Assembly (NCBI GenBank): GCA_036435485.1
Contig: CM071601.1
Span: 183,494,939-183,558,938, forward strand
Direction of reading: 5' to 3'
Source of the DNA: Saposhnikovia divaricata
Lineage: Eukaryota > Streptophyta > Magnoliopsida > Apiales > Apiaceae
DNA: 64,000 nucleotides
Below the pieces are notes generated by a model that did no database searches, had not been told where the DNA came from, and worked only from the letters and a program-made list of their open reading frames with translations. The position numbers and the translations under genes were made by a program. Shown piece by piece: positions 11,738 to 22,832 of this stretch. The first letter of the stretch is position 1, and each line of letters starts with the position of its first letter.

Positions 11738-13029
11738 TGTAATAACCCTAATTTTTTTGTGAATATTTGAAACCTGGATGAATAGTGATTCTACGGATGT
11801 ATGAAAAACTTTTGCAACTACGCTAAGTACGAATTATTAAATGAAGATTTCGAATTGATATTATGTCTTTACAATGCAAATGAGTGTATATAAAAGTCGT
11901 TAGTTTTCGACGAAACCCAATATTTCAAATGGTCATATTTTACGAGATATTAAGGGATACGAGGATTACATTATGAAGGGGAAATTATGGATTTCAAATT
12001 CCACCATTTAAATGAATTACAAGTGTATGCGATGGTAAGGAATTACGATAAAAAGTTGTATCGCGAAATGTTTCGGAATAAAAAATGGATATTGAATCGA
12101 GTTCAAGAGATAAATAAATAATGTAACAAGACATAAGTGAATACAAAGGAGAAGGATAAATATTGGCTAAGTGTGAGAGATTAACTAAGAAAGGAACTAA
12201 GGCCATGAACTAGCCATTAGAAAGATACCAAGGGTTAGAAACCAAGTTCCATGGTTTAAGGGATAAGTACACTCTACATAGCCTTAGGTGTGGAAAATTT
12301 GCATACAAGGACCAAGTCAAGCTTGAAAGTGCAACTCCATGATTGTATAACACCAATAATATTTCACTTTGTCACATTTTAACAATTACAAACCAAGAAA
12401 AGTTTTCCCTCTTCTTTTCCTCATTATGCTCAGCAAACAGGGTAGGGGGTTCAAAGATTTTTTTTCCCCAACTTCTTGACACTTAAAAATCCCAGGCCTT
12501 CTACACATCCAAGAGTAAGTGCAAATTTAATTTCATAATTTTTTAAGGTGTTTTGGGTGGGTAAAGAAAATGTAGAAAATGAGGGTGAATAGTAAGTCCG
12601 AAAATTACTAACTTGTTTTCTTGATTTCTTTTGCAAGTTTAAGGATGATAAGCTTAGATCAAGGCTCCCTTAAGGCTTACAAGCTCTTTTTAGTATGTTT
12701 AATGATCCAAGGAAATTATACCACTCATCCACCCTTTGATTTATGTTAAGTTTTAAGTGAAATTCTAAGTTATGTTCAAGAACATGTTTGTTTATGGAGT
12801 TTGGAGTATATATGATTAGATCTTGTAGTGCTTGGTTTTGGGGCTGTTTTAAACATGAATACCGAACTGTCAAAATAATATTTTTAAAAATCACCGCCCA
12901 GGAATTGTAGTGCTTGGTTTATAGTTTGTTTTGGTATAAAAATCATGTCGATACGATTTACGGTTTAAGAGAAAAGTCCGTTTTAATGAAAGTTTCGCGA
13001 TCCAAGCAAACTGCAGTTTGAACCCATTT

Positions 13030-13031
<2 letters not shown>
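11738..13031 (+). repeat. Probable Ty3/gypsy LTR fragment
   Basis: The stretch starts tgtaataaccc, a common start of plant Ty3/gypsy LTRs. It carries features typical of their U3, R and U5: a cfacgaaaccc-like cgacgaaaccc tract near 11907, a pyrimidine-rich leader at about 12401-12475 followed by a gtaagtgc-type sequence, and a late segment at about 12950-13015 with aaaagtccg and gaaagtttcgcg. No second LTR, PBS or polyprotein is in the window, and no flanking duplication was found. It is best read as a solo or truncated LTR cut off by the TA repeat and the TIR element that follow. Confidence 0.35.

Positions 13032-13076
<45 letters not shown>
13032..13076. repeat. TA dinucleotide microsatellite
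   Basis: About 22 uninterrupted TA units. A shorter TA run (about 14135-14144) lies at the far side of the TIR element that follows, so the microsatellite was probably its target. Confidence 0.9.
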
Positions 13077-13078
<2 letters not shown>

Positions 13079-14133
13079 TACTACTCAACTACAAACCACT
13101 CTTAAATACAAACTACAAACTATCACTAATTTCTACAACAAAAGTCATTAATATTTTAATTACAATATATTAATTATATTTTAACATAATTATCACTAAT
13201 TTACCCACCCCGCCCCCGCCCCCGCCCCCGTCCCCGTCCCCGTCCCCGTCCCCCACCCCCCATCTGAAATCACTAATATATACACCTAAAAATCACTAAA
13301 TTACCTCCACCCCCATCTGAAATCAGTAATATATACACCTAAAAATCATTAAATTACGCGACCCCACCCACCCCACCACCTGCCCCCTCCCCCCGATGCA
13401 CCACCACCTCTGGTCATGTTCTCCAACAGCCACACCTCTCGCACCCCACCCCACCCCACCCCACCCCACCCCACCTCACCTCACCTCACCTCACCTCACC
13501 TGACCTGCCCCAAACCATTTTCCGATGGCCGCCATCTCTTTTCCACTGTCATTCTCTCTCTGTCCCCTCTCACTCTCCCCCTCTCTCCCCTATCTTCTGC
13601 ACCAACTCGCCACCACCACCACCGATCGGTGGTGGCTCCTCTGGTCTTCCCCAAAAACACACACACGCACCACATAACACACACCAACATACAGATCACC
13701 GGATTAAAATCAATTAAAAAATTAACAAATCGAAATCATACACATACAAATCGAAATTAACATACAAATCTATACACATGTATGTATAGATCGGAATCGG
13801 GGACACCAAATCGAAATCACCATATTTAACGAATCGGGAAGAAACAGATCGGGAAGATAGAGAGGTGGTGGTGCGTCGGTGGTGGTGAATTAGAGCCCCT
13901 GCCAGTGGCCGGAAAAGGAAAAGATGGAGGTGGTGGTGCGTCAGTAGTGATGATGGTGTCGTCGTGGTGGGGGTGGGGGCAGGGGCAGGGGTTGGGGGCT
14001 GGGTTTGGGTTTTATTTTAATAATTTTTTATTTTATTATATTTTTTTAAATTAAATATAAAAATAGTGATTTTGGTTGTACAAAATAATGGAGGTTTTTA
14101 GTTTGTATTTAAGCCTTGGTTAGTATTGAGCAC
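13077..14133. mobile_element. Non-autonomous element with long imperfect inverted ends, in a TA repeat
   Basis: The first 60 bases (ctcaactacaaacc, then ttaaatacaaac) match, inverted and with changes, the last 60 bases (ctcaatactaacc on the complement, again ttaaatacaaac). Inside are C-rich tracts at about 13206-13260, a duplicated 50-bp segment (about 13262-13310 and 13315-13363, catctgaaatca), and a run of cacccc/cacct units at about 13440-13500. No transposase is seen. The TA flanks on both sides suggest insertion into TA. Superfamily is not assigned. Confidence 0.5.
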
Positions 14134-14523
14134 AATATATATATGTCCTCTTTTTAACCTATTTAAAATTTGAATTTACATTTTTTGAAATCATATTTTC
14201 AATACAAAAAATTATTCATAGTCCTTGTATAAATACAATATTTAAATTCAATATTTTTAAAATATCAAATCGCGGTTCGAAATCACACCAATCCGTTCTA
14301 AGCTGGATTGGTTTATACCTTTAACTGGTTTGGTTTGGTTTAAATTTTAAAAAATAGCTGCTACCGGTTTGATTTATAAAAATGATGAATCCAGATCAAA
14401 CCGGACCCTGATTATGAAAAATTAAATTGAATATTATTAGTTTCATTTTTATTTAGAAAATTACGTGTATATTTTTTATAAATATTTATAATGATGTAGT
14501 TCAATTTGTGAAATTATATGTAA
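14134..14523. other. Spacer with ggtttggttt-type tract
   Basis: AT-rich, no gene. A degenerate tract at about 14300-14405 has caatccg, ggtttggtttgg and aaccgg words, as in decayed hAT-type elements, but no termini could be fixed. Confidence 0.3.
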
Positions 14524-15120
14524 CTAGCTTTATAGCCCGTGCAAGGCACGGGCTTGCTAGCGAAGTTATATTAATATGTAATTGTGTTGCTCTATTTTAA
14601 AAAATCAAATGATATTTTCAATGTGTTGATACTCAGAATGCAAATAAGTCCAAGAGGAATTATGTGTTCATGGTGTATATCAACTACACAACTAAAAATA
14701 TGTATCATTTGCAATGTGCTAATCTCATTTCAAGGATTACTACTTGCCTGAATTAGGAGTATAAAAGTATTTACATAAATAATGACTGTTATGAACTTGC
14801 ATATTAGCAAAAGATCGATATGACTGAAGAATTTATACAAGAGATTGGCTCCAAATTTCTTGGAGATCAACCGTGTGATCCAAACACCATGAAATCAAGT
14901 GACTTAAATTAGTGCTTCAGTTTTTTTGAGCTGATATTACCAGAATGGGCTGAACCTGAATTTAGAAAATGGAGAGAGCAAGTAGAAGAACTTCCCAAAC
15001 CCATATTGTCATAAGAAATAATAGATCGATGTATTTTCTGTTCCACTATAATTAAATATGTTAATATATAGATGGTTAATGTGCATGTAATTTACCGCAC
15101 GAGCTTTGCTAGTAAATCAT
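14524..15120 (-). mobile_element. Helitron 3' end and relic, minus strand
   Basis: On the minus strand the sequence ends with a perfect 8-bp stem hairpin (14535-14553, gcccgtgc, aag, gcacgggc), then a short tail and CTAG at 14524-14527, followed by T. This is the classical Helitron 3' terminus (hairpin then CTRR at an A/T target). A second, diverged copy of the subterminal region (around 15085-15255, cgcacgagctttgctagtaa) follows. The 5' end is not recognised, so the right limit given is only approximate. Confidence 0.55.
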
Positions 15121-15520
15121 GTTAATATGTATTTATATTGTTTTGTAATTAAATGGTGCTTGCAACATGTAAATGCTTAGTATGCAAAACATATCTAAGA
15201 AATTATTTATTCATGATGATTGATGTATGTACAACTAAAATAAATAAATTTCAATGTGCTAATCTCTTTAAACGAACGTTCAAATGAATGAGTTATGAGC
15301 ATATAGAATTTGTATTAGTAGTGACTGCCTGATCATCCACAACCGATTTATGCATTTGACCCGAATTAAAAAGATATTCATAAGATATAAATTAGTACAC
15401 AAATTATAATATCTATCTTCTAAATCTAAGTAGCTTGTTTCAACTATTAAATAAAAAAATTGCTACATAACAATGTACTGTTCGAAATATTCTCAAAGTT
15501 TTATAATATAATCAAAACTA

Positions 15521-15920
15521 ATATCTATCATAGTGATAAGGAATCTAACTTTTAAGTTAGAGGTCAAGGGTTAAATTTCTATTATAAATAATTTTTTTAT
15601 CATTAATATAATATAGGAGGGGTAATATAGTAATTTCATGATAATTAAATTATCCCACGATATATTAATAATGAGTTTTACAATATATCCAAAATCAATG
15701 TCAAGTATAGTGGTAAGGATTCTTTTTTTAAGTTAGAGGTTAATGGTTCAATTCTCTCTAGGAATAATTTTTTTTTATCACTAATATAATATATGAGGGT
15801 TGTCCTATGATATAATAATAATGAGTTTTATAATTTTTTCAAAACTCATGTCTAGCATGGTGGTAAGGATTCTCACTTACAAGTGAGAGGTCAAGGGTTC
15901 AATCCTCATTGGAAACTATT
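15521..15920 (+). repeat. Three tandem tRNA-like (A box/B box) modules
   Basis: Three related modules begin near 15524, 15702 and 15852. Each has an A-box-like word (tagtgataagg, tagtggtaagg, tggtggtaagg), a central hairpin, a gtcaaggg-like link, and a B-box-like word (ggttaaat, ggttcaatt, ggttcaatcc at about 15897-15906). The third module is closest to consensus. The modules share flanks such as tttttttatca and taataatgagtttta, so the unit duplicated as a whole. No mature tRNA fold is evident, so I call SINE- or tRNA-derived repeats rather than tRNA genes. Confidence 0.5.
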
Positions 15921-17835
15921 TTTTTATCATTATCATTAGAAAGGTTAACTTAGTAATTTCATGTTGAATAAATTGTCTCACAAATCCCCTTGTTGTGCTA
16001 TTAATAATACTAGCTTATAACCCGTGCGAAGCACGGTTTCTTTTGATATGTTATAAAATGTATTTAACATTATAATTATGTTTTTATATAATCCTTATTT
16101 TTAATAATTTTTTAATTTTAATTTAATATAAATTTTTATAATGAAATGCATGGTTTAAATTTATTTTGTAAAATTCTAAATTAAAATGTCGTTGACGGGT
16201 TCGAACTTTGAATTTTTAGTAAATTAATTTAATCATATAATATATCTTATTATTAGATCTAGCGATTGTTATTTATTAATGAAAATAATGATTTGTATAT
16301 ATGGTGAGATATTTTTGGGTGTATATTAGTGATCTCAAGATTAATTTTAAATTAAAAAATACTCCATGTTTTAATTACAAAAATTACTACTAAAAATAAT
16401 TACGGAAAGATATGGTGTGATATTTTGGATATATGTTAATTATTGTAATATTAGTTTTAAATTAAATGGTAAAGTGTTTTAATTAGAAGTAAAATCTTTA
16501 GAAAAAATGAATAATTGAGTAAAAGAGTCCAAGTAAAAGTGGATGAAGGAATTTTAATCAGAATATAATTACGTTAACATTAGTAATTAGATTTTTGAGT
16601 TGTTTTTGTAATTTAATTATTTATTTTAATAATTAGGATAACCAAACCGAAAACCAAAACTTAGGATAACCAAACCGAAAACCAAAACTTTCAATGTTTC
16701 GGCTTTAACCCGTGCGATGCACGGGTTTCTTTTGATATGTTATAAATTTTATTTTATTCTATAATTATATTTTTATATAATCATTAATTTTAAAATTATT
16801 TTAATATTAATTTAATAAAATTTATAGTAAATTTAATAAATGATTTGTATGATTTAAAATTTATATAATAAAATTTTAAATTAAATATGTCGTTGACGGG
16901 ATTCGAACCTTGAATATTTAGTAAAGTAATTTAGTCATTAAATATACTTTATAATTACATCTAACAGTTCTTATTAATTACTAAAAATCTAACGGTAATA
17001 TGGTATCATATTTTTGGGTATACATTAATGATTGTAAATTTATGTTTTAAATTAAAAGATAGGGTATTTAATTAGAAAAGAAATATTAATGATTGGAAGA
17101 TTATGTTTGCAAACTCATGTTTTATATTAAAAGGTAACGTATTTCAATTAGAAAGAAATATTAATGATTGAAAGATATGATATTTTAGGTGTGTATAAAA
17201 GGTAATATGTTCAATTAAAAGTAAACGTCTTTTAAATTGATTGAAAGATAATATATTTTAGGTATTTATTAAATTTTAGTTAATTGTACAATTATGTTTT
17301 TATATAATTATCATTTAATAATTTTTTAAATTTTAATTTAATATAATTTAATATACTCATATTTACGTATTATACTAATATTTTCATATTATGAACAAAA
17401 TATAGGAATTTTTAATATTTTTTTATTAATAATTGAAATAATGGTGTGATATTTTTGGGTATATATTAATGATTGTAAGATTAGTTTAAAAAGAAAAAGG
17501 TAACGTATTTTAATTAGAAAGGAAATATTAATGATTTGAAGATATGGTACGATTGATGTTTTTACAAAAGGTAATATTTTTAACTAAAAGTAAATGTGAA
17601 AATGACAATTTCTAATTACCATTAATTAGTTTTAAATTAAATGGTAAAGTGTTTTAATTAGAAGTAAAATCTTTAGAAAAAATGAATAATTGAGTTGTTG
17701 GAGCAGAAAAAAGAGTCAAAGTAGAAGTGGATGAAGGAATTTTAATCAGAATATAATTACGTTAACATTAGTAATTAGCTTTTTGAGTTGTTTTTGTAAT
17801 TTAATTATTTATTTTACTTACCGAAAACCAAAACT

Positions 17836-17937
17836 TAGGATAACCAAATCGAAAACTAAAACTTTCAATGTTTCGGCTCTTATATTAAAGCCGAAACATT
17901 GAAAGTTTTGGTTTTCGGTTTGGTTATCCTATTTATT
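17836..17937. repeat. Head-to-head Helitron 5' ends (near-palindrome)
   Basis: The block actttcaatgtttcggct at 17860-17877 is followed within 20 bases by its inverse agccgaaacattgaaagt (17888-17905). Both arms extend into the ccgaaaacc / ggttttcgg subterminal sequence. Two Helitron 5' ends thus face each other and can form a long hairpin in single-stranded DNA. Confidence 0.8.
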
Positions 17938-18022
17938 TTGGTTTTCGGTTTGGTTAATTTAATTTTTAATTAATTTTAAATATAAAATAAAACAATTTTA
18001 TAACACAAAACCTAAAGTAGAA

Positions 18023-18158
18023 CTCCTAACACAAAGAAGTACACACAATCTCAATCTCTGAATATACAAATAATCGGTTGCAACACATGCAGCTCCTAAC
18101 ACAAAGAAGTAGACACAATCTCACTGAATATACAAATAATCGGTTGCAACACATGCAG
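18023..18158. repeat. Two-copy tandem repeat (about 70 bp)
   Basis: A unit starting ctcctaacacaaagaagta and ending caacacatgcag occurs at 18023-18092 and again at 18093-18158, where a few bases are lost. It sits between Helitron units and has no coding potential. Confidence 0.85.
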
Positions 18159-19486
18159 AACACTTACATAGTTACAACAGTTCAGTCTCACACGATGTCT
18201 AAGTTTGATAGGCACTCGACATGAAATCTAACTACAGAGTTAGCAAGCAGACCTCAAAATTACATTCTGCCGTACAAACTGAACTCGATTCGAATAGTCT
18301 GTTCTACGGGTTATATTTATTTTTAATATGAGTATATTAAATTATAATAAATTAAAATTAAAAACTATTAAAATAATAATTATATAAAAACATAATTGTA
18401 ATATTAAATTAAATTTAATAAATACATAAAATATCTTATCTTTCAATAATGATTTGTATATATGGTGAGATATTTTTGGGTGTGTATATATTAGTGATCG
18501 CAAGATTAATTTTAAATTAAAAAGTACTTCATGTTTTAATTACAAAAATTACTACTAAAAATAATTACGGAAAGATATGGTGTGATATTTTGGATATATA
18601 TTAATTATTGTAATATTAGTTTTAAATTAAATGGTAAAGTGTTTTAATTAAAAGTAAAATCTTTAAAAAAAATGAATAATTGAGTTGTTGGAGCAGAAAA
18701 AAGAGTCCAAGTAGAAGTGGATGATGGAATTTTAATCAGAATATAACTACGTTAACATTAGTAATTAGCTTTCGGCTTTAATATAATAGTATTTTTTTTA
18801 TAGGTTATAAAATTTATTTAACATTATAATTATGTTTTTATATAATCCTTATTTTTAATAAATTTTTAATTTTAATTTAATATAAATTTATATAATGAAA
18901 TGCATGGTTTAAACTTTATTTTGTAAAATTCTAAATTGAAAATTTCGTTGACGGGTTCGAACTTTAAATTTTTAGTAAATTAATTTAATCATATAATATA
19001 TCTTATTATTAGATCTAACTATTGTTATTTATTAATAAAAATATGATTTGTATATATGGTGAGATATTTTTGGGTGTATATTAGTGATCGCAAGATTAAT
19101 TTTAAATTAAAAAGTACTCCATGTTTTAATTAAAAAAATTACTACTAAAAATAATTACGGAAAGATATGGTGTGATATTTTGGATATATATTAATTATTG
19201 TAATATTAGTTTTAAATTAAATGGTAAAGTGTTTTAATTAGAAGTAAAATCTTTAGAAAAAATGAATAATTGAGTTGGAGCAGAAAAAAGAGTCCAAGTA
19301 GAAGTGGATGAAGGAATTTTAATCAGAATATAATTACGTTAACATTAGTAATTAGCTTTTTGAGTTGTTTTGGAATTTAATTATTTATTTTAAAACTTAG
19401 GATAACCAAACCGAAAACCAAAACTTAGGATAACCAAACCGAAAACCAAAACTTTCAATGTTTCGGCTTTAATATAATAGTATAGA

Positions 19487-20018
19487 TAATAGATTCATTC
19501 ACCGTCTAACTTAACAAGTTAAATGATGCATAAACCACATTTCATTTTCATCTATTTTTTGATTCAATTTCATACCCAATTAGTGAAGTAAATAGTGTTT
19601 AAATTATCAAAATTTATGTTTTTTTTTTATTTTTGAGCACAAAATTTTTGGTTAGGTAGGACAATTTGCATATGATTCAGATTATATATGTAATCAGCAT
19701 TACAAGGTGCTACCAGGTGCTACCCTACATAGATAGATTAACATCTATTGATAGTTCCGTACTGCTACGTAAGTGTGATGCACGTTAATTGTAAATTTTT
19801 TAAATTATATTTTATTGTTAAAGTTTTAAGTTGTATAAATATTTTTATTATTAAAATATTTTTTAACTTTTTAAATTTCATGTTTAGATATATTTTTTAA
19901 TTAGGAGGAAAATAAATTATAAAAAATAATAAAATATTTTTAACGATATGTTGTTTAGATATGTTTAGATATTTTTTTAACAATAATGTTTTAATTAATT
20001 ATATATTGTTGACGGAAA
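19487..20018. other. AT-rich spacer between opposed Helitrons
   Basis: No gene. A gtgtgatgcac word near 19772-19782 may be a worn Helitron hairpin. The 5' ends of the array on the left and the single Helitron on the right face each other across this 532-bp gap. Confidence 0.4.
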
Positions 20019-21276
20019 TCTATACTATTATATAAAAGCCGAAACATTAAAAGTTTGGTTGGTACGGTACCAATTGATTTTACTTATTTACCATTACTTA
20101 ATTACAGATAAAATCCCTCTTACTAACTAATTAATTTCCTTTTTCAAATTAAATATATCACCTTTCTAATTTTTGACTAACTAGCTAATTTCCCTTTCCA
20201 GGTAAAATATAATATTTTTTATATTTTATCTAACTAAAATTTCTCCTTTTAAAAACACTACGATCAATTTTGTTTAATAAAAGATTATATTATAATTATA
20301 ATTACTATTAACTAATCAATTACCTTTTCAGCTAAAACACGTTACCTTTTCTCTTTTCTGTAACTAAAATATCTCTTTTCCAATTATATCACGGAGGTTC
20401 TATTTAATAAATTAAAATATTAATATAATACTAATAATTATCGATTATTTTTACAGCTAAAACGTATCATCTTTTCCATATTTCATAAATAAAATTCATT
20501 TTTTTTATAGAAATATCACGGACAACATTAATTTTTCACTTTCGAAAGACACTACGATCAATTTAATTTAGTAAAATAACATAAATTAAATTATAATTAC
20601 TATAAACTAATCAATTACATTTTCACCTAAAACATGTCACTTTTTAATTTTCACATTAACTTTTCTATTTTCCCTAACTAAAATCTCTCTTTTTCAATTA
20701 CATCACGGGCGGTTCTATTTAATAAAATAAAATAACAATATTCTAATATTAATAATTAATCAATTAATTTTTTCAGGTAAAACGTATCATCTTTTCTAAC
20801 TAAAATCACTTTTTTTCTAAAAATATCACGGGCAACATTAATTTCTCCTTTTCTAAAAACATTACGAGCAATATTATTTAGTAAAATAACATAATTAAAT
20901 TATAATTACTATAAACTAATCAATTACCTTTTTCGCCTAAAACACGTTTCCTTTTTAATTTTCTCTAACCAAGATCTCTCTTTTTCTAATTAAATCACGG
21001 GCATTATATTTATTAAAATTAAAAAATAATTTATAATTACTTATAATTAACCGATTACTTTTTTCAACTAAAATTTATCATCTTTTCAATATTTTCTAAC
21101 TAAAATTCCTTCTTTTCTAGAATTATCATGGATAACATTTATATAATTATTATCAAATCATCTTATTGAAAAATTTAGGCTACAAAAATTTATATTTTAA
21201 AAAAATTAATTCAAATTAATAAAAAAATTTATATAATATAAAAAGAAATCTGTGCATCACACGAGTTTTAAGCTAG
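20019..21276 (+). mobile_element. Non-autonomous Helitron with internal tandem repeats
   Basis: The 5' end is TCTATACTATTATATAAAAGCC at 20019 after an A. The 3' end has a worn hairpin (tctgtgc, atc, acacgag, about 21249-21265) and CTAG at 21273-21276 before a T. The interior is made of degenerate copies of a roughly 280-bp unit marked by aactaatcaattac, ctaaaacacgt, atcacggg and cactacgatcaat. No protein is encoded. All but its first 37 bases recurs, apparently unchanged, at 32063-33283 inside the neighbouring Copia element. Confidence 0.75.
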
Positions 21277-21428
21277 TTGATTCTTAAACTCGTTAGAGTA
21301 ATTTATAAAATAATATATATGTTTGATAGAGATATATTTTTGGTGGGATTCGAACTTGGAAATTATAATAGTATTTTAAATATTAGAAAAGGAATATTCT
21401 TTTAGCATTAGATCCAACGGTTCACATT

Positions 21429-22673
21429 TGTTGAGTATTGAATACAGTAAAAGAATACAGAGGGGGGGGTGAATGGATTCTTGAATTTTTCTTCGTTCTT
21501 GAATCTTTGCAGTAAGATAAGTGATGAGTGTGTGAGATATGAAGATGCGGATAATTAAAGACAAACACAACACAATATCACTTTAATCTAATATTTTATT
21601 AGATAAAGATTTTGCTACAATCTGTGAATACAAATGATAGTATTCTCAGCTTCGTTTTTCTCAGAGAGATATTTTCTGGATATTTTTGAGAAACTTCAAA
21701 ACCTTTTCAGCTAAGGAAGTGAGGCTGTATCCTTATAGACATGGATACACCCACTTACTACAAATGAGGTAGGTAAAACAAAAGCACTTTCCAGTCTGTC
21801 TATCTCATTTTAGTAAGAGTCCAAACGGCTACAGATTTGACTTTGAAAAGCCTGTTTAGATCCACTTCTTCAGCTCCTTGTCCCTTGTCTTATCTCTCCA
21901 AGCTTCTTTGTAGGCTTTCCAGCATGCTTTATAGGACAGAGTCAAATAAAGTATCCTGGCTTGTTGCAGGTTTCTGACTTGTACAATTCTTCAGTATTTT
22001 GTCCTCAAGAATGTATTCGAGAAGTGACTAAGTGAGTGATTCGAGAACTGGAGTTGACTTGATCGATAACTCTGAGTTCTCGAATAGTGTTATCTTGACA
22101 TATCGAATCACTTCTCGAATAGCTCTTTTCTCTGGGACTCCTTGAGATATCGAATAGAGCATTTTGACATATCGAATCCCTGAGATATCGAATAGAGCAT
22201 TTTGACATATCGAATCCCTGAGATATCGAATAGAGCATTTTGACATATCGAATCCCTGAGATATCGAACAGTGTATTCAGAGATATCGAATAGTGTCTTC
22301 TGAGATATCGAATAGTGTCTTCTGAGATATCGAATCTCTGACTTCTCGAATGCTAGACTTCTCGAATAGACAAATGTACTTCTCGAATTGGTACTTAGGC
22401 AAATTCTTCATTTCTTCAAATCCCAACTGTGATTATTTGGCAGTCTTTATCTCCTTGCTTGAGGCATGAACCTTGGAACTTCTTTCAAGCATTATTCTTG
22501 ACTTTATAATTACAGTAACACAACTAGAATTTGATGCCTATTACAAGTACAGAACAAATAGAAACTCTACAACTAGAGGTTCCCTCAGTTAAGAGGTCAT
22601 GTAGGTAATGCATAGCATTACACATACTTAGGCTTGTTATTAGATGTATTCAGGCATGCCTCTGTGACTAACA
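21429..22673 (-). repeat. 3' LTR of Copia element 1
   Basis: 1245 bp, ending on the minus strand with CTCAACA. It contains a G-run (about 21462-21469), three 38-bp tandem units (22144-22257, gagatatcgaatagagcatt) and seven TTCnnGAA words between about 22014 and 22395. It appears identical to the right LTR where compared. Confidence 0.95.
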
Positions 22674-22688
22674 ATCTCCCCCAAATTG
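22674..22688 (-). other. Polypurine tract of Copia element 1
   Basis: On the minus strand CAATTTGGGGGAGAT abuts the TGTTAGTC start of the 3' LTR. This is the expected primer site for plus-strand DNA synthesis. Confidence 0.85.
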
Positions 22689-22832
22689 TGAGTAAGACCC
22701 TTAGTCACAATTTCATGTCTGATAACAAGCCTATCATACATAAAGATAAAACTTGACAGTACAGGTATGAATTTCCATTAGCAATTTGGATAGAACTACA
22801 GAGTGAGTAATCTTACAGCCTATGATGAAGAA

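Larger units (their letters stand above)
16010..19486 (-). mobile_element. Tandem array of small non-autonomous Helitrons
   Basis: On the minus strand the array starts TCTATACTATTATATTAAAGCC at 19486 and ends with a hairpin (16022-16036, ccgtgc, gaa, gcacgg) and CTAG at 16010-16013. The flanking bases are A (16009) and T (19487), the Helitron target. Inside, the subterminal block (ataaccaaaccgaaaacc, ttcaatgtttcggctt) and a body of several hundred bases recur near 16290-16700, 17640-17880, 18450-18790 and 19040-19480. Internal 3'-type ends follow directly at 16703 and about 18795. No Rep/helicase is encoded. Body repeats include a B-box-like gattcgaacctt segment at about 16898. Confidence 0.7.

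Noticed and set aside
13416..13760. 114-codon frame
   Set aside because: Mostly cacccc/cacct simple repeat and CT tracts inside a TIR element.
22005..22246. Short reading frames on the minus strand in the Copia LTR (and copies at 34012-34253)
   Set aside because: They are translations of the 38-bp tandem units, without start context or conserved domain.
22144..22257. Regular repeats that might suggest a CRISPR-like array
   Set aside because: Units are directly adjacent without unique spacers, within a plant LTR.
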